Assembly (NCBI RefSeq): GCF_001704635.1
Contig: NZ_MAXF01000041.1
Span: 62,001-126,000 of the forward strand
Reading direction: 5' to 3'
From: Streptomyces sparsogenes
GTDB lineage: Bacteria; Actinomycetota; Actinomycetes; Streptomycetales; Streptomycetaceae
Length of the DNA stretch: 64,000 bases
Shown here: positions 1 to 8,480 of the stretch, one piece after another
Layout of the letters: each line of letters opens with the position of its first letter
How positions within the stretch are numbered: position 1 is the stretch's first letter
The notes under the pieces: model-generated
Databases searched by the model: none
What the model was told of the DNA's origin: nothing
Seen by the model: the letters and a program-made list of their open reading frames with translations, nothing else
Position numbers and translations under genes: made by a program

Positions 1-64
1 GGGCTTGCGGCGGCTGCAGCTCATAGCTCGTGGGCTCGTCCGCCCGTCCCCCGTCGTTCTTCAT
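1..64 (-). CDS. 5' end of a gene cut by the window edge, possibly a second Ser/Thr kinase
   Basis: A minus-strand ATG at 64 opens a frame that runs without a stop to base 1 and gives about 21 residues (starts MKNDGGRADE). The piece is too short for a domain call. It lies 87 bp downstream of the kinase gene ending at 152, in the same direction, so both could be in one operon. A polar leader that ends in proline and glutamine would suit the region in front of another kinase domain, but this is a guess. An upstream ATG at 72 stops after three codons and cannot be the start. Confidence 0.4.
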   Translation of the reverse strand, partial: MKNDGGRADEPTSYELQPPQA

Positions 65-151
65 GGGTCCATGATTACCTGGTCCGGTACACGGCCCGCC
101 ACCGGCTCCGGGGCGGCGGGGACGCTCGTGACAAAGCCGTTGCGGTGCTGT

Positions 152-1951
152 TCAGTTCTGGTCGGCGGGCCGGGAGAAACTGTCGACAGCCCTGTCGAAG
201 TGCTGCTTTCCCTCGGATTTCTTCCCGACCGGCGCGGACACCCACACGTCGTACATCCTGCCCGCCTCGTCCCAGGTCAGGTCGTACGTCTGACGCGATC
301 CGCCGTCGTCGGCCGAGCCGTTCCAGATGAACGCCCACAGCGCGGCGGGCAGCCCGTCGCGCTGGGTCTCGATGACCTGGCCGCTGCGGTAGCCCGGGTA
401 GTCCTGCGGCCCCCTGGCGTCCGCCTCCCGGCTCAGCCGCAGCGGGCCCTTGGGGTCCTGCTCCTGGACGTGGATCCCGATCCGGAACTCCATGCCCGGC
501 GAGTTGTAGTAGACGCGCGGGCCCTTGACCACGCGGGAGTAGCCCTCGGGGACGGCGATCGAGAAGCCGAACGGGTCGTCGACCAGCTCGTAGCCGGCCG
601 GGACGGCGGACTTGGAGGGCGGGGCCGACGACTTGCCCGACGGCGAGGGCTTCGACGGCTTCTCGCCCGGGGTTTTCGAGGCGGTGGCCGTGGCGGTGGG
701 CTTGTCCCGGCTCCCGCCGTCGCTCGCGGTGTCGTCCCCGTCCCGGTCGAACGCCAGCGCCGCGATCCCGGCCCCGAGGCCGGCCAGCGTCACCACGGCG
801 ACGGCCGCCACCAGCGCGGTACGGCGACGCGGACCCCGGCCGCGCGGTGCGGGGGTGGCCAGGGTGGCGGGTGCGACGGGCGTGGCGGGGCCGACGGGCG
901 TGGCGGGGGTGGCCGCTCCCGGCGGAGCGGCCCCGCCCGCACCGGGCCCGCCCGGGCCGGCCCCGGCGGCGCCGCCCGGCCCGGCCCCATGCCCAGGACC
1001 CTGCCCCGGACCCCGCCCCGGCCCGTGCCCGCCCGGGCCGGGGCTGTCCGTGCCCCGCGCCTGCACGGCGGGCTGCGTCGGCGTGTACTCCAGGGGGATC
1101 TCGGGGGTGTCCCCCGGCTCCAGGCACCTCCGCAGCATCCGCGCCGCCTCGTCCCCGGTCAGCCGCAGGTCGGGATCGCGCCGCAGCAGCCCCTCGATCA
1201 CCGGCCCCAGCACCCCGGCGGCCTCGGGCGGCCGTATCTCGTCGAACACCACCGCGTGCAGCACCCCGCCCAACGAGTCGCGGCGGAACGGCGATTCGCC
1301 GCTGACCAGCGTGCACAGCAGCACACCCAGCGACCACAGGTCCGACTCCGGGCCCGTGCGGCGCCCCGACATCCGCTCGGGCGCGGTGTATTCGGGCGAG
1401 CCGACGAACGTCCCCGTCTCCGTGATCGTCGTACTGCCCGCCACCTGGGCGATCCCGAAGTCCGTCAGCACCACCCGCCCGGTGCCCGACTCCATCAGCA
1501 CATTGGCCGGCTTCAGATCCCGGTGCAGCACCCCGCGCGCATGCGCCACCTTCAACGCGTCCACCAGCGCGACCCCGATCCGCGCCGCCTCACGCGGCCC
1601 GACGGGCCCCTCGGCGGCCAGCCGGTCGGCGAGCGAGCAGCCGTCGACCAGCTCCATGACGATCCAGGGGCGGTCGTCCTCCTCCACCACGTCATGCAGG
1701 ACGATCACGTTCGGATGCTTGATCTGCGCCACCGTACGGGCCTCGCGCAGGGTGCGCTCGTGCTGCACCTGGACGTCCAGGGCCGACATCCCGTCAAGCC
1801 CCTCGTCGTGGTGCAGCTCCTTGACCGCCACATCCCGGCCCAGCAAGGTGTCCACGGCCCGCCACACCGTCCCCATGCCGCCGCGCCCCAGCCGTGACAC
1901 CAGCTGATAACGCCCGGCCAGGAGCCGGCCACTTCCCCCGAAGCTACCCAT
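152..1951 (-). CDS. transmembrane Ser/Thr protein kinase (PknB-like, no PASTA repeats)
   Basis: The product is a 599-residue receptor-type Hanks kinase. The kinase domain spans about residues 15-270: glycine-rich loop GRGGMG near 22-27, ATP-binding Lys44, catalytic loop HRDLKPAN at 143-150, DFG at 164-166 and a GTFVGSPEYTAPE activation/P+1 segment. A Pro/Gly/Ala-rich linker follows, then one membrane helix after an RRR cluster. The last 150 or so residues form an extracellular domain with no PASTA, PQQ or WD repeats. That domain is probably the sensor, but its ligand is unknown. The ATG at 1951 is preferred over the TTG at 1984 because it sits directly before the usual short N-terminal leader. 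All catalytic residues are present, so activity is expected. Substrates cannot be inferred. Confidence 0.93.
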   Translation of the reverse strand: MGSFGGSGRLLAGRYQLVSRLGRGGMGTVWRAVDTLLGRDVAVKELHHDEGLDGMSALDVQVQHERTLREARTVAQIKHPNVIVLHDVVEEDDRPWIVMELVDGCSLADRLAAEGPVGPREAARIGVALVDALKVAHARGVLHRDLKPANVLMESGTGRVVLTDFGIAQVAGSTTITETGTFVGSPEYTAPERMSGRRTGPESDLWSLGVLLCTLVSGESPFRRDSLGGVLHAVVFDEIRPPEAAGVLGPVIEGLLRRDPDLRLTGDEAARMLRRCLEPGDTPEIPLEYTPTQPAVQARGTDSPGPGGHGPGRGPGQGPGHGAGPGGAAGAGPGGPGAGGAAPPGAATPATPVGPATPVAPATLATPAPRGRGPRRRTALVAAVAVVTLAGLGAGIAALAFDRDGDDTASDGGSRDKPTATATASKTPGEKPSKPSPSGKSSAPPSKSAVPAGYELVDDPFGFSIAVPEGYSRVVKGPRVYYNSPGMEFRIGIHVQEQDPKGPLRLSREADARGPQDYPGYRSGQVIETQRDGLPAALWAFIWNGSADDGGSRQTYDLTWDEAGRMYDVWVSAPVGKKSEGKQHFDRAVDSFSRPADQN

Positions 1952-2027
1952 GGCCTCATCTTGCCTCACCCCAAGGGCGATCAATGGACGAGCCTGGCCG
2001 GGGGCCTCTCAACCAGCTGAGAACGAC

Positions 2028-2927
2028 TCAGCTCAGCAGTTCCGCGATCCGGTCATTGACCTGGATGACCCAGTCGGGATCGCCCAAGCGCCGCCCTCGC
2101 AAGGAAGCTGTCACGGCGCGAGCCTGGGCCCAGCGGCGGGCTCGGTCCGGATCAGTACCGGCGGCATTGGCGAAGATGGCGAGGCGATGCAGCAGAGCAG
2201 ACTTCAAGTCTGCTGCATCGAGCAGTTCTTCGTGGCGATTACGGAGCAGGGTGATGGCGTCGTAGGCCACATCGCCGACATACCCCTTCGGGTCGATGGC
2301 CAGCCAAGGTTCCCGTTCCGCACGCAGCACGTTGCCGTAGTGCAGGTCGCCGTGAACAAGTGTGTCCGGCTGCTCAGAACCCAGCTCCCGGAGGGTCAGG
2401 AGAGCGGCTTCGACCTCGCGCCGGTGCAAGGAGTCGGCTAGATGTGCGGCATCCTTTCGAAGATCTTCCTCCCATTGCCCCACCTGATCCCGCAGCCTGG
2501 GCAGACCGGTCGGGGCGGGAACGGCCAGACGATGTGCGAGTCGGCCGGCGATCGCGACAGCCTCGTCAACGTCGGCGACATCGGCCAGCGTGCCACGTCC
2601 GGCCCGTTCCAAGAGCATGGCGAAGCATGTGTCATCGCGCTCGTACAGTGCTACTGCCCCTCGCCCACCCCAGACGGCGAAGGCGTCCGGCTCATGGACA
2701 TTGCCGGGGTGCGGAAACGAGAGCTTCAGAACAGCCAATGATCCATCGCTGCAGCGTACGGGAACGACGATCCCGACCTGCCCATGCAATATCTCGCCTG
2801 TTGGTGTGCAATCCCAACGCTGAAGAAACTCATCGACCAGGCCGGGCAAAGCCGCTATCCAGTCACGGCCGCGGCCACCCTCCCGAGCTACTGTCCCTCG
2901 CGCAAAAGCCTCGGGTATCTGGAGCAC
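2028..2927 (-). CDS. aminoglycoside/hydroxyurea phosphotransferase-family kinase
   Basis: A 299-residue protein of the APH(6)/hydroxyurea phosphotransferase type. The catalytic loop reads HGDLHYGN (about residues 191-198) and the metal-binding segment reads LAIDPKG, both normal for this fold. The N-terminal lobe keeps the nucleotide-binding pattern, including a lysine in AVLKL. Family members phosphorylate streptomycin-like antibiotics or related small molecules in the cytoplasm. Actinomycete genomes carry many paralogues whose substrates are unknown, so resistance is not established here. The GTG start at 2927 gives a normal family length. It lies downstream of no obvious partner, and the kinase gene at 152-1951 follows it on the same strand after 76 bp. 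Confidence 0.85.
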   Translation of the reverse strand: MLQIPEAFARGTVAREGGRGRDWIAALPGLVDEFLQRWDCTPTGEILHGQVGIVVPVRCSDGSLAVLKLSFPHPGNVHEPDAFAVWGGRGAVALYERDDTCFAMLLERAGRGTLADVADVDEAVAIAGRLAHRLAVPAPTGLPRLRDQVGQWEEDLRKDAAHLADSLHRREVEAALLTLRELGSEQPDTLVHGDLHYGNVLRAEREPWLAIDPKGYVGDVAYDAITLLRNRHEELLDAADLKSALLHRLAIFANAAGTDPDRARRWAQARAVTASLRGRRLGDPDWVIQVNDRIAELLS

Positions 2928-3037
2928 CCCAACACCCTAGCGACTCAGGAACGCGCGTTCGGCTAGTCGGCCGGGAGGCGGCGGGGTCATGGAGACGGAG
3001 GGGCGTGACTGGGCGCCCTGACTGAGGGAGATCCGGG

Positions 3038-3253
3038 TCACGCCCCGGTTCCATTCGGCGAGGGAACAGCAGTTGGCGGCATAGATGTGGCGTAATCGAG
3101 GAAGGCGTGCCAGGCCGTGGCGGTGAAGCGGAGGCGGGGGCCGTCGGGGTTCTTGGAATCGCGGACGGCTATCCCCCGACCGAGTGCAGCACACTCGACG
3201 CACTCGCCACCCTGACTGCTGCTGTAGCTGGACTTACGCCACGCGGTGCCCAT
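3038..3253 (-). CDS. DUF397 domain protein (decayed triad)
   Basis: A 71-residue DUF397 protein. It has the family core: WRKSSYSS near the start, then a GGECVE-like motif and a VRDSKNPDGP segment. In Streptomyces these small proteins lie just downstream of XRE-DUF5753 regulators, and some pairs behave like toxin/antitoxin or developmental regulators. Here the upstream regulator overlaps this gene by 85 bp instead of the usual 4 bp, because the regulator has lost its stop codon. The C-terminus runs on past the usual DUF397 end (TSMPPTAVPSPNGTGA), so the 3' end may also have drifted. Confidence 0.75.
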   Translation of the reverse strand: MGTAWRKSSYSSSQGGECVECAALGRGIAVRDSKNPDGPRLRFTATAWHAFLDYATSMPPTAVPSPNGTGA

Positions 3254-3981
3254 AGCTCCTCCATGAGTGAGGCGATCAGCTCACACGAGTCCTCCGGCGA
3301 GAGCGCGGCGGCCCGCAGAAGATCGTAACGGAAGCACGCTTTCTTGAACTCGTCCGGATGTGCCAGCACTTGGGCGGTCCCCACGCCTTCGCTGTAGACC
3401 AAGTCCGCGCCCTCGTCCATGGCCAGGAGGGTGAAAGAGCCGTCCATCGATACTGGGATTCCCGCGCTGAACGGAAGGACTTGAACAACCATCTTGGGGT
3501 CGTACCGGTAGTCCAACAAGCGCTGAAGTTGGACGCACATCACTTCCCCACCGACCGGACGGCGACGAAGCGCGGCCTCATCGATCACTACCCAGACATC
3601 CGGCGCGCTTGCCCCTTGAAGAATGCTCTGGCGCTCCATCCGAGCCGCGAGGGCAGCATCCAAGTCCTCGTGGCGGCCCGGCGCGAGCATGGCGCGGGCG
3701 AAGTCTTCCGTCTGCACCAAGCCGTACAACGCCTGCGCCTGATACGTGCGGATCGCCGTAGCACCCGCCTCGAAGTCGACCATGTGACGGAACGCGTGCG
3801 GCAACACGAACCGGCTCACCAGCGGCCACATCCGCACGAAGAACCCACCCGTCCCGAACACGTCGTCGCAGCGCTCCGCGAACTCCAGCGTCGGATACCG
3901 CTTCGCCGCCTCGATGTAGCCGACAAGCGCGCCGGAGCAGTACAGCGCCTTGCCGAGGTCCTGCTGAGACATGCCCGCCAC
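3169..3981 (-). CDS. XRE-family HTH / DUF5753 regulator, N-terminally short and read through its normal stop
   Basis: A 270-residue protein with a partial HTH at the N-terminus (starts at GMSQQDLGKA) and a full DUF5753 domain (about residues 60-240, including VQTEDFARAML and the VVQVLPFSAG strand). Intact relatives, such as the gene at 33130-33984 in this window, have about 25 more residues forming helix 1 of the HTH. Here an in-frame TGA lies 15 codons upstream of the GTG, so that helix is gone. The family's normal end, ELIASLMEEL, is followed by TGG rather than TGA (bases 3250-3252). This adds 27 residues that read into the DUF397 gene. DNA binding is therefore doubtful, and I regard the gene as decaying. 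It is divergent from the broken ATPase gene at 3971-4261. Confidence 0.7.
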   Translation of the reverse strand: MAGMSQQDLGKALYCSGALVGYIEAAKRYPTLEFAERCDDVFGTGGFFVRMWPLVSRFVLPHAFRHMVDFEAGATAIRTYQAQALYGLVQTEDFARAMLAPGRHEDLDAALAARMERQSILQGASAPDVWVVIDEAALRRRPVGGEVMCVQLQRLLDYRYDPKMVVQVLPFSAGIPVSMDGSFTLLAMDEGADLVYSEGVGTAQVLAHPDEFKKACFRYDLLRAAALSPEDSCELIASLMEELWAPRGVSPATAAVRVASASSVLHSVGG

Positions 3982-4261
3982 AAATGATCCTGGACTTCAC
4001 ATCAGCCGCATGCCTCTCCCTCACGCGCCCAAAGCAGCGGGCACCGCCCGACGCCACGTCCGCGACGTCCTGGACACCTGGTGCGTGGACGACGAGCTGG
4101 CCGAATGCGTCGAGGTAGTGGCCAGCGAACTCGTGACAAATGCGGTGCGGCACGCTGGGCTTGCCCGATTGGCGATCGTGGCGGCGCTCAGCAAGGACTG
4201 GGGGCATCACGCCAGGCCGTTGCGAGGGAAGGTGGTCTGGGCTGAGTTCTCCGTGCCGTAA
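3971..4261 (+). pseudogene. ATP-binding anti-sigma-like (HATPase_c) gene with internal deletion
   Basis: This 96-codon frame keeps the start of an RsbW-like ATP-binding protein (PLPHAPKAAGTARRHVRDVL) and the N-box region (ASELVTNAVRHAG). It then jumps directly to the typical C-terminal end (VAALSKDWG, then GKVVWAEFSVP). The G1 and G2 boxes that hold ATP, present in the intact 141-residue relative at 32546-32971, are missing. About 50 codons have been lost in frame. The product could not bind nucleotide normally. The frame starts inside the divergent XRE gene (11-bp overlap), although the ATG at 4010 may be the ancestral start. The geometry (ATPase divergent from XRE-DUF397) is the same as in the intact triad. 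Confidence 0.65.
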
Positions 4262-4315
4262 CGCTCGCGGAAGTCCGCAGGCGACCAAGCGCGCCACTGC
4301 TTCGAGGGGGTACCC

Positions 4316-4840
4316 GTGGATCTTGGTTCAGTGATCGTTGCCGTGGCAGGTGTAGCCGGGACGCTAGGGGGGTCGCTCCTCACCCAGCGCGCCTCCGAAC
4401 GGGCAAAACGCCGGGAGATAGAACTGGTTCGCAGCCACGAAGAGCTTCGCGAGAACCTGCTCAGCCGACGCACCTGCTACGTCGAACTCAATCGGGACGC
4501 ACGCCAGTTCACCACGGCGCTCAACCGTCACCTGCATGTCATGCGAGAACGCGGTGTCGAGGAAGCGGACAGGGAGGCACTCGATGAAGCCAAGGGTGCT
4601 CACCGCGATCGGTACTCCGAAGCGCAGATGATCGCCCCGGACGAAGTGCTCGCGTGTGCGCGTGCGGTCAATCTGGCTCTGAACAGGGTCTATGGCCAGA
4701 TCAAACGTCTGGAGCGAGGAGAGCCTCAGGAAGGGGAAACCATGGCCACCGCGGCCCGGGCTCAAAGGGAGATCTGGGACCTGATCCGGGCCATGAGGAC
4801 CGCCATGCGCCGCGACCTCGGGGTGCCACCCCCAGAGTGA
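4316..4840 (+). CDS. hypothetical protein with N-terminal membrane helix and coiled coil
   Basis: I do not recognise the family. The 174-residue product starts with a hydrophobic segment (about residues 3-21, SVIVAVAGVAGTLGGSLL). A long charged helical region follows, rich in Arg and Glu (ERAKRREIELVRSHEELREN), so a membrane-anchored coiled coil facing the cytoplasm is likely. The GTG start at 4316 has a GAGGGGG ribosome-binding site in front. It follows the broken ATPase gene by 54 bp on the same strand. Similar small anchored helical proteins are common in Streptomyces accessory regions. No catalytic motif is visible. Confidence 0.7.
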   Translation: MDLGSVIVAVAGVAGTLGGSLLTQRASERAKRREIELVRSHEELRENLLSRRTCYVELNRDARQFTTALNRHLHVMRERGVEEADREALDEAKGAHRDRYSEAQMIAPDEVLACARAVNLALNRVYGQIKRLERGEPQEGETMATAARAQREIWDLIRAMRTAMRRDLGVPPPE

Positions 4841-4935
4841 CAAGGCTGGAACAGCAAGATGAGCACCCGACCGTGCCGCGCCCCGCGAACCGTACCTGCC
4901 AGAAGATGACAGGTACGGTCCCTACGGTCGGCCCC

Positions 4936-6123
4936 ATGAGCGAGTCACTCCCCCGTGTCACCCCCGCCCAGCGCCGCGCCCGCCTCGGGCGGCGGCATCT
5001 GCTCGCGCCCTCCGCGCGGGCGGCCGGCGTCGAGGAGGTGGCCGACGCGGTCGTCGGACTGCACGCGACCGATCCGGCCACCGTGTATCTGTCCGCGTGC
5101 GCGCGGCTGCGGGAGCCGGGGGCGGGGGAGGTGGAGCGGGCGCTGTACGAGGACGTGTCGCTGGTCAAGCTGTTGAGCATGCGGCGCACGATCTTCGCCG
5201 TGACGACGGAGCTCGCGCCGGTCGTCGGGTCCTCCACCGCGCGGGCGATCGCGGCCCGGGAGCGGGCCACGCTGCTGAAGCATCTGCGGGAGCGCGCCGA
5301 GGAGCACTGGGACGAGGCGCGGCTGGCCGAGGTGGAGAAGGCCGTGCTGGCGGCGGTGGCCGCGCGGGGGGAGGCGACGACCGCCGAGGTGGCCGAGGAC
5401 GTGCCCGCGCTGCGTGAGCGGATCGTGATGGCCCCCGGCAAGTCGTACGCGGCGCGGCAGACCGTCGGCAGCCGGCTGCTGCGGCTGCTCGCCTCCGACG
5501 GCCATCTGCGCCGCTGCCGCCCGCGCGGCTCGTGGACCAGCAGCCTCTACCCGTGGGCGCCGGCCCCGGCGCTCCCCGACCTGCCCGTCCGGGAGGCGAA
5601 GGCCGAGCTGGCCCGCCGCTGGCTGGCGGCGTACGGGCCCGCGACCGAGGCGGACCTGAAGTGGTGGGCGGGGTGGACCGCGACCGACACCCGGCGGGCG
5701 CTGGCCGACGTCGGGGCGGAGGGCGTGGCGCTGGAGGAGGGCATGGGGTACGTGGTGCCCGGGGACGTGCCCGGCGACGGCGGGCCGGCCGGGGAGGACG
5801 AGCCCTGGGCCGCGCTGCTGCCCGCCCTGGACCCGACCGCCATGGGCTGGCAGTCCCGCGGCTGGTACCTCGACCCGGACCATGTGAAGCCGCTCTTCGA
5901 CCGCAGCGGCAACATCGGCCCCACGGTGTGGTGGAACGGCCGCGTCGTCGGCGGCTGGGCCCAGCGGGCGGACGGCGAGGTGGTCTGGCGGGCGCTGACC
6001 GATGTGGGCCGGGAGGCGGCGGCCGCCGTGGCGGCGGAGGCGGCGCGGCTGAGCGGGTGGCTGGGGGAGGTCCGGGTCACGCCCCGGTTCCGTACGCCGC
6101 TGGAGCGGGAGTTGACCTCCTAG
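4936..6123 (+). CDS. winged-helix DNA-binding domain protein (HTH_42 family)
   Basis: A 395-residue member of the winged-helix HTH_42 (PF06224) family. Features seen are the TPAQRRARLGRRHLL opening, the VADAVVGLHATDPATVYLSA segment, and the LPALDPTAMGWQSRGWYLD plus GNIGPTVWWNGRVVGGW blocks near the C-terminus that mark this family. Some members act on DNA lesions (the AlkZ interstrand-crosslink glycosylases have this fold), while most are unstudied. AlkZ-type function would need its catalytic QxQ-like residues, which I cannot confirm, so no enzymatic role is claimed. The ATG at 4936 is chosen because homology begins there. The frame is open upstream but looks non-coding. Confidence 0.8.
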   Translation: MSESLPRVTPAQRRARLGRRHLLAPSARAAGVEEVADAVVGLHATDPATVYLSACARLREPGAGEVERALYEDVSLVKLLSMRRTIFAVTTELAPVVGSSTARAIAARERATLLKHLRERAEEHWDEARLAEVEKAVLAAVAARGEATTAEVAEDVPALRERIVMAPGKSYAARQTVGSRLLRLLASDGHLRRCRPRGSWTSSLYPWAPAPALPDLPVREAKAELARRWLAAYGPATEADLKWWAGWTATDTRRALADVGAEGVALEEGMGYVVPGDVPGDGGPAGEDEPWAALLPALDPTAMGWQSRGWYLDPDHVKPLFDRSGNIGPTVWWNGRVVGGWAQRADGEVVWRALTDVGREAAAAVAAEAARLSGWLGEVRVTPRFRTPLERELTS

Positions 6124-6184
6124 GCCAGGGGGTGTCTCCTGGGGGCAGCCTCAGGGGAGGGCGGGGGATTCCCCCAGCCCTCCG

Positions 6185-6202
6185 GTCCACCGATCGGTGG
6201 AC
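6185..6202. promoter_or_regulatory. 18-bp perfect palindrome upstream of MMPL operon
   Basis: GTCCACCGATCGGTGGAC is a perfect inverted repeat 59 bp before the MMPL start. Its size and position fit an operator for a dimeric repressor (TetR-like), possibly encoded outside the window. No regulator gene lies directly beside it. Function is inferred from symmetry and position only. Confidence 0.5.
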
Positions 6203-6261
6203 GGCAGGTTCAACCTGACGCCTCTGTCCGCCAACCGCCCTGGTCAACAAGGCTTTCGGGC

Positions 6262-8475
6262 ATGAATTCACTCACTGTGCGCGCCGCTCGCTGGAGCGCG
6301 CGGCATCCCTGGCGGGCGGTCGTCGGATGGCTTGTGTTCGTGGCGCTGTGCCTGGTCGTCGGCGGAGCCGTCGGCACCAACAGCGCCACGACGGCCGACT
6401 ACCGGGTCGGCGAGGCGGGCCGGGCGGAGGCCATGGCGGCCGAGGGGCATCTGGAGCGCCGCCCCACCGAGCAGGTGCTGATCTCCGCCCGCCCCGGCGG
6501 CGCCCTCGACGGCCAGGCCGGCAAGCGGGCCGCCGAGGCGGCCGCGCGGGACCTCACGGCGCGGATGAAGCAACTGCCCGAGGTCGCGGAGGTGGCCGCG
6601 CCGCTGTGGTCCGGCGACGGCCGGATCCTCATGGTCGAGGTGGCCGTCAAGGGTGAGGAGCTGGACGCGGACGCCAAGGTCGACGCGCTGGTCGCGCAGA
6701 CCGAGGCCGTGCAGAAGTCCCACCCCCGGCTGCTGCTCGAGGAGACCGGATCCCCCTCCACCAGCAAGGGGGTCGACCAGCAGCGCAATGACGACCTGGC
6801 GCTGTCCGAGAAGATCACGCTTCCGGTCACCCTGATCACGCTGCTGATCGCCTTCGGCTCGGTCGTCATGGCCACCGTGCCGCTGCTGCTCGCCCTGTCG
6901 TCGATCGCGGCGGCGATCGGTCTGTCGATGGTGGTCTCGCACGTGTCCCCCGACGTCGGGGTGGGCACCAACGTGATCCTGATGATCGGCCTCGCGGTCG
7001 GCGTCGACTACACCCTCTTCTACCTCAAGCGGGAGCGCGAGGAGCGGGCCCGCGCCGGCGGCCGGCTGAGCAGCGAGGCGCTGGTGGAGCTGGCGGCGGC
7101 CACCTCGGGCCGTGCGGTGGTGGTGTCGGGTCTCGCGGTCGTGGCCTCCACGGCGACGTTGTATCTGGCCTCCGACGTGATCTTCTCCTCGCTGGCCACC
7201 GGCACCATCGTGGTCGTCCTGGTCGCCGTGGCCAGCTCCCTGACCGCGCTGCCCGCGCTGCTGGTCGTGCTCGGGAAGCGGGCGGAGCGCAAGGCGCTGC
7301 GCCGGGCGGAGCGCGGCAAGCCGGCCCGGCGGACGCGCGGCGAGGGCGGTGGCCGGATCTGGGCGGCGCTGCTGCGTCCCGCCGCCCGGTACCCGCTCGC
7401 CACGCTCTGCGTCTCGGTGCTCACCCTGCTCGCGCTCGCCGTTCCGCTGGGCCAGCTGAAGATCACCGAGATGAGCCGGGACACCCACTCCCGCGCCATC
7501 CCCGCCATGCGGGTGTACGACCGACTCAACGACGCGTTCCCCGAGCGGAGGGTCACCCACGACGTGGTCGTACGCGCCGACGCCTCGCGCACCGAGGAGG
7601 TCACCGGGGCGCTGCGCAGGCTCGCCGGGCTGGCCGACCGCGATCCGCTGTTCGCCGACGGCTCGCGGATCGACACCTCGGCCGACCACCGGATCAGCGT
7701 CCTGCGGCTGAAGGTGCCGTACCTCGGCAACTCCCCCCAGGCCGGGGACTCCCTCGACCATCTGCGCCACGACTACCTGCCCGCCACCGTCGGCCGGATC
7801 GAGGGCGCGGAGTACGGCGTCAGCGGCGACGTCGCCCGCTACGCGGACTATCCCGCCCACCAGAACTCCAAACTGCCGCTGGTGATCGGGGCGTTGCTGC
7901 TGGTGACGTTCGTGATGACCGTGTACGCCTTCCGCTCCGTCGTGCTCGGCCTGGTCGGTGTCGTCCTGAACCTGCTGTCGGCCGCGGCCGCGCTCGGGCT
8001 GCTCGTGCTCGTCTTCCAGGGCAACTGGGCCGAGGGGCTGCTGGACTTCCACTCCACCGGCTCGATCGGATCGCGGGTCCCGCTCTTCCTCTTCGTGATC
8101 CTCTTCGGGCTCTCCATGGACTACCAGGTGTTCGTGGTCAGCCGGATCAGGGAGGCCGCGCTCGCCGGTGTCCCCACGCGGCAGGCGGTGCTGGACGGGC
8201 TCCGCACCTCGGCGAGCGTGGTCACCAGCGCCGCGGTCGTGATGACGACCGTCTTCGTGAGCTTCGTCTTCCTGCACATCATCGAGATGAAGCAGATCGG
8301 TTTCGTCCTGGCGGCGGCCGTGCTGCTCGACGCCTTCGTCGTCCGCGTCATGGTCCTGCCCGCGGCCCTGCTGCTGCTCGGCGAGGCCACCTGGTGGCCG
8401 TCGCGGCCGGGGCGGCGTCCCGCGGCCGTGCCGGACCAGGCGGCTCACGGGCAGCCGGTGGTCGACGTACGTTGA
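6262..8475 (+). CDS. MMPL/RND-family membrane transporter
   Basis: A 737-residue MMPL-family transporter of the inner membrane. It has the usual two-fold layout: TM1 near residues 17-38, a large extracellular loop, then a TM bundle at about 190-335, and the same again with TM7 near 378-398, a second loop and TMs at about 535-705. Loop-end motifs such as IGLAVGVDYTLFYLKREREER and FGLSMDYQVFVVSRIREA carry the family's buried Asp-Tyr pairs. Relatives export lipids, glycolipids or antibiotics using the proton gradient. The histidine kinase gene starts 5 bp after the stop, so transporter, kinase and regulator are one operon. The cargo is unknown. The start is the ATG at 6262. Confidence 0.93.
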   Translation: MNSLTVRAARWSARHPWRAVVGWLVFVALCLVVGGAVGTNSATTADYRVGEAGRAEAMAAEGHLERRPTEQVLISARPGGALDGQAGKRAAEAAARDLTARMKQLPEVAEVAAPLWSGDGRILMVEVAVKGEELDADAKVDALVAQTEAVQKSHPRLLLEETGSPSTSKGVDQQRNDDLALSEKITLPVTLITLLIAFGSVVMATVPLLLALSSIAAAIGLSMVVSHVSPDVGVGTNVILMIGLAVGVDYTLFYLKREREERARAGGRLSSEALVELAAATSGRAVVVSGLAVVASTATLYLASDVIFSSLATGTIVVVLVAVASSLTALPALLVVLGKRAERKALRRAERGKPARRTRGEGGGRIWAALLRPAARYPLATLCVSVLTLLALAVPLGQLKITEMSRDTHSRAIPAMRVYDRLNDAFPERRVTHDVVVRADASRTEEVTGALRRLAGLADRDPLFADGSRIDTSADHRISVLRLKVPYLGNSPQAGDSLDHLRHDYLPATVGRIEGAEYGVSGDVARYADYPAHQNSKLPLVIGALLLVTFVMTVYAFRSVVLGLVGVVLNLLSAAAALGLLVLVFQGNWAEGLLDFHSTGSIGSRVPLFLFVILFGLSMDYQVFVVSRIREAALAGVPTRQAVLDGLRTSASVVTSAAVVMTTVFVSFVFLHIIEMKQIGFVLAAAVLLDAFVVRVMVLPAALLLLGEATWWPSRPGRRPAAVPDQAAHGQPVVDVR

Positions 8476-8480
8476 TCGGT

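Noticed and set aside
5-1897. 630-codon plus-strand open frame over the kinase gene
   Set aside because: It is the antisense shadow of a clear Ser/Thr kinase; its product is Arg/Pro/Gly-rich and has no domain.
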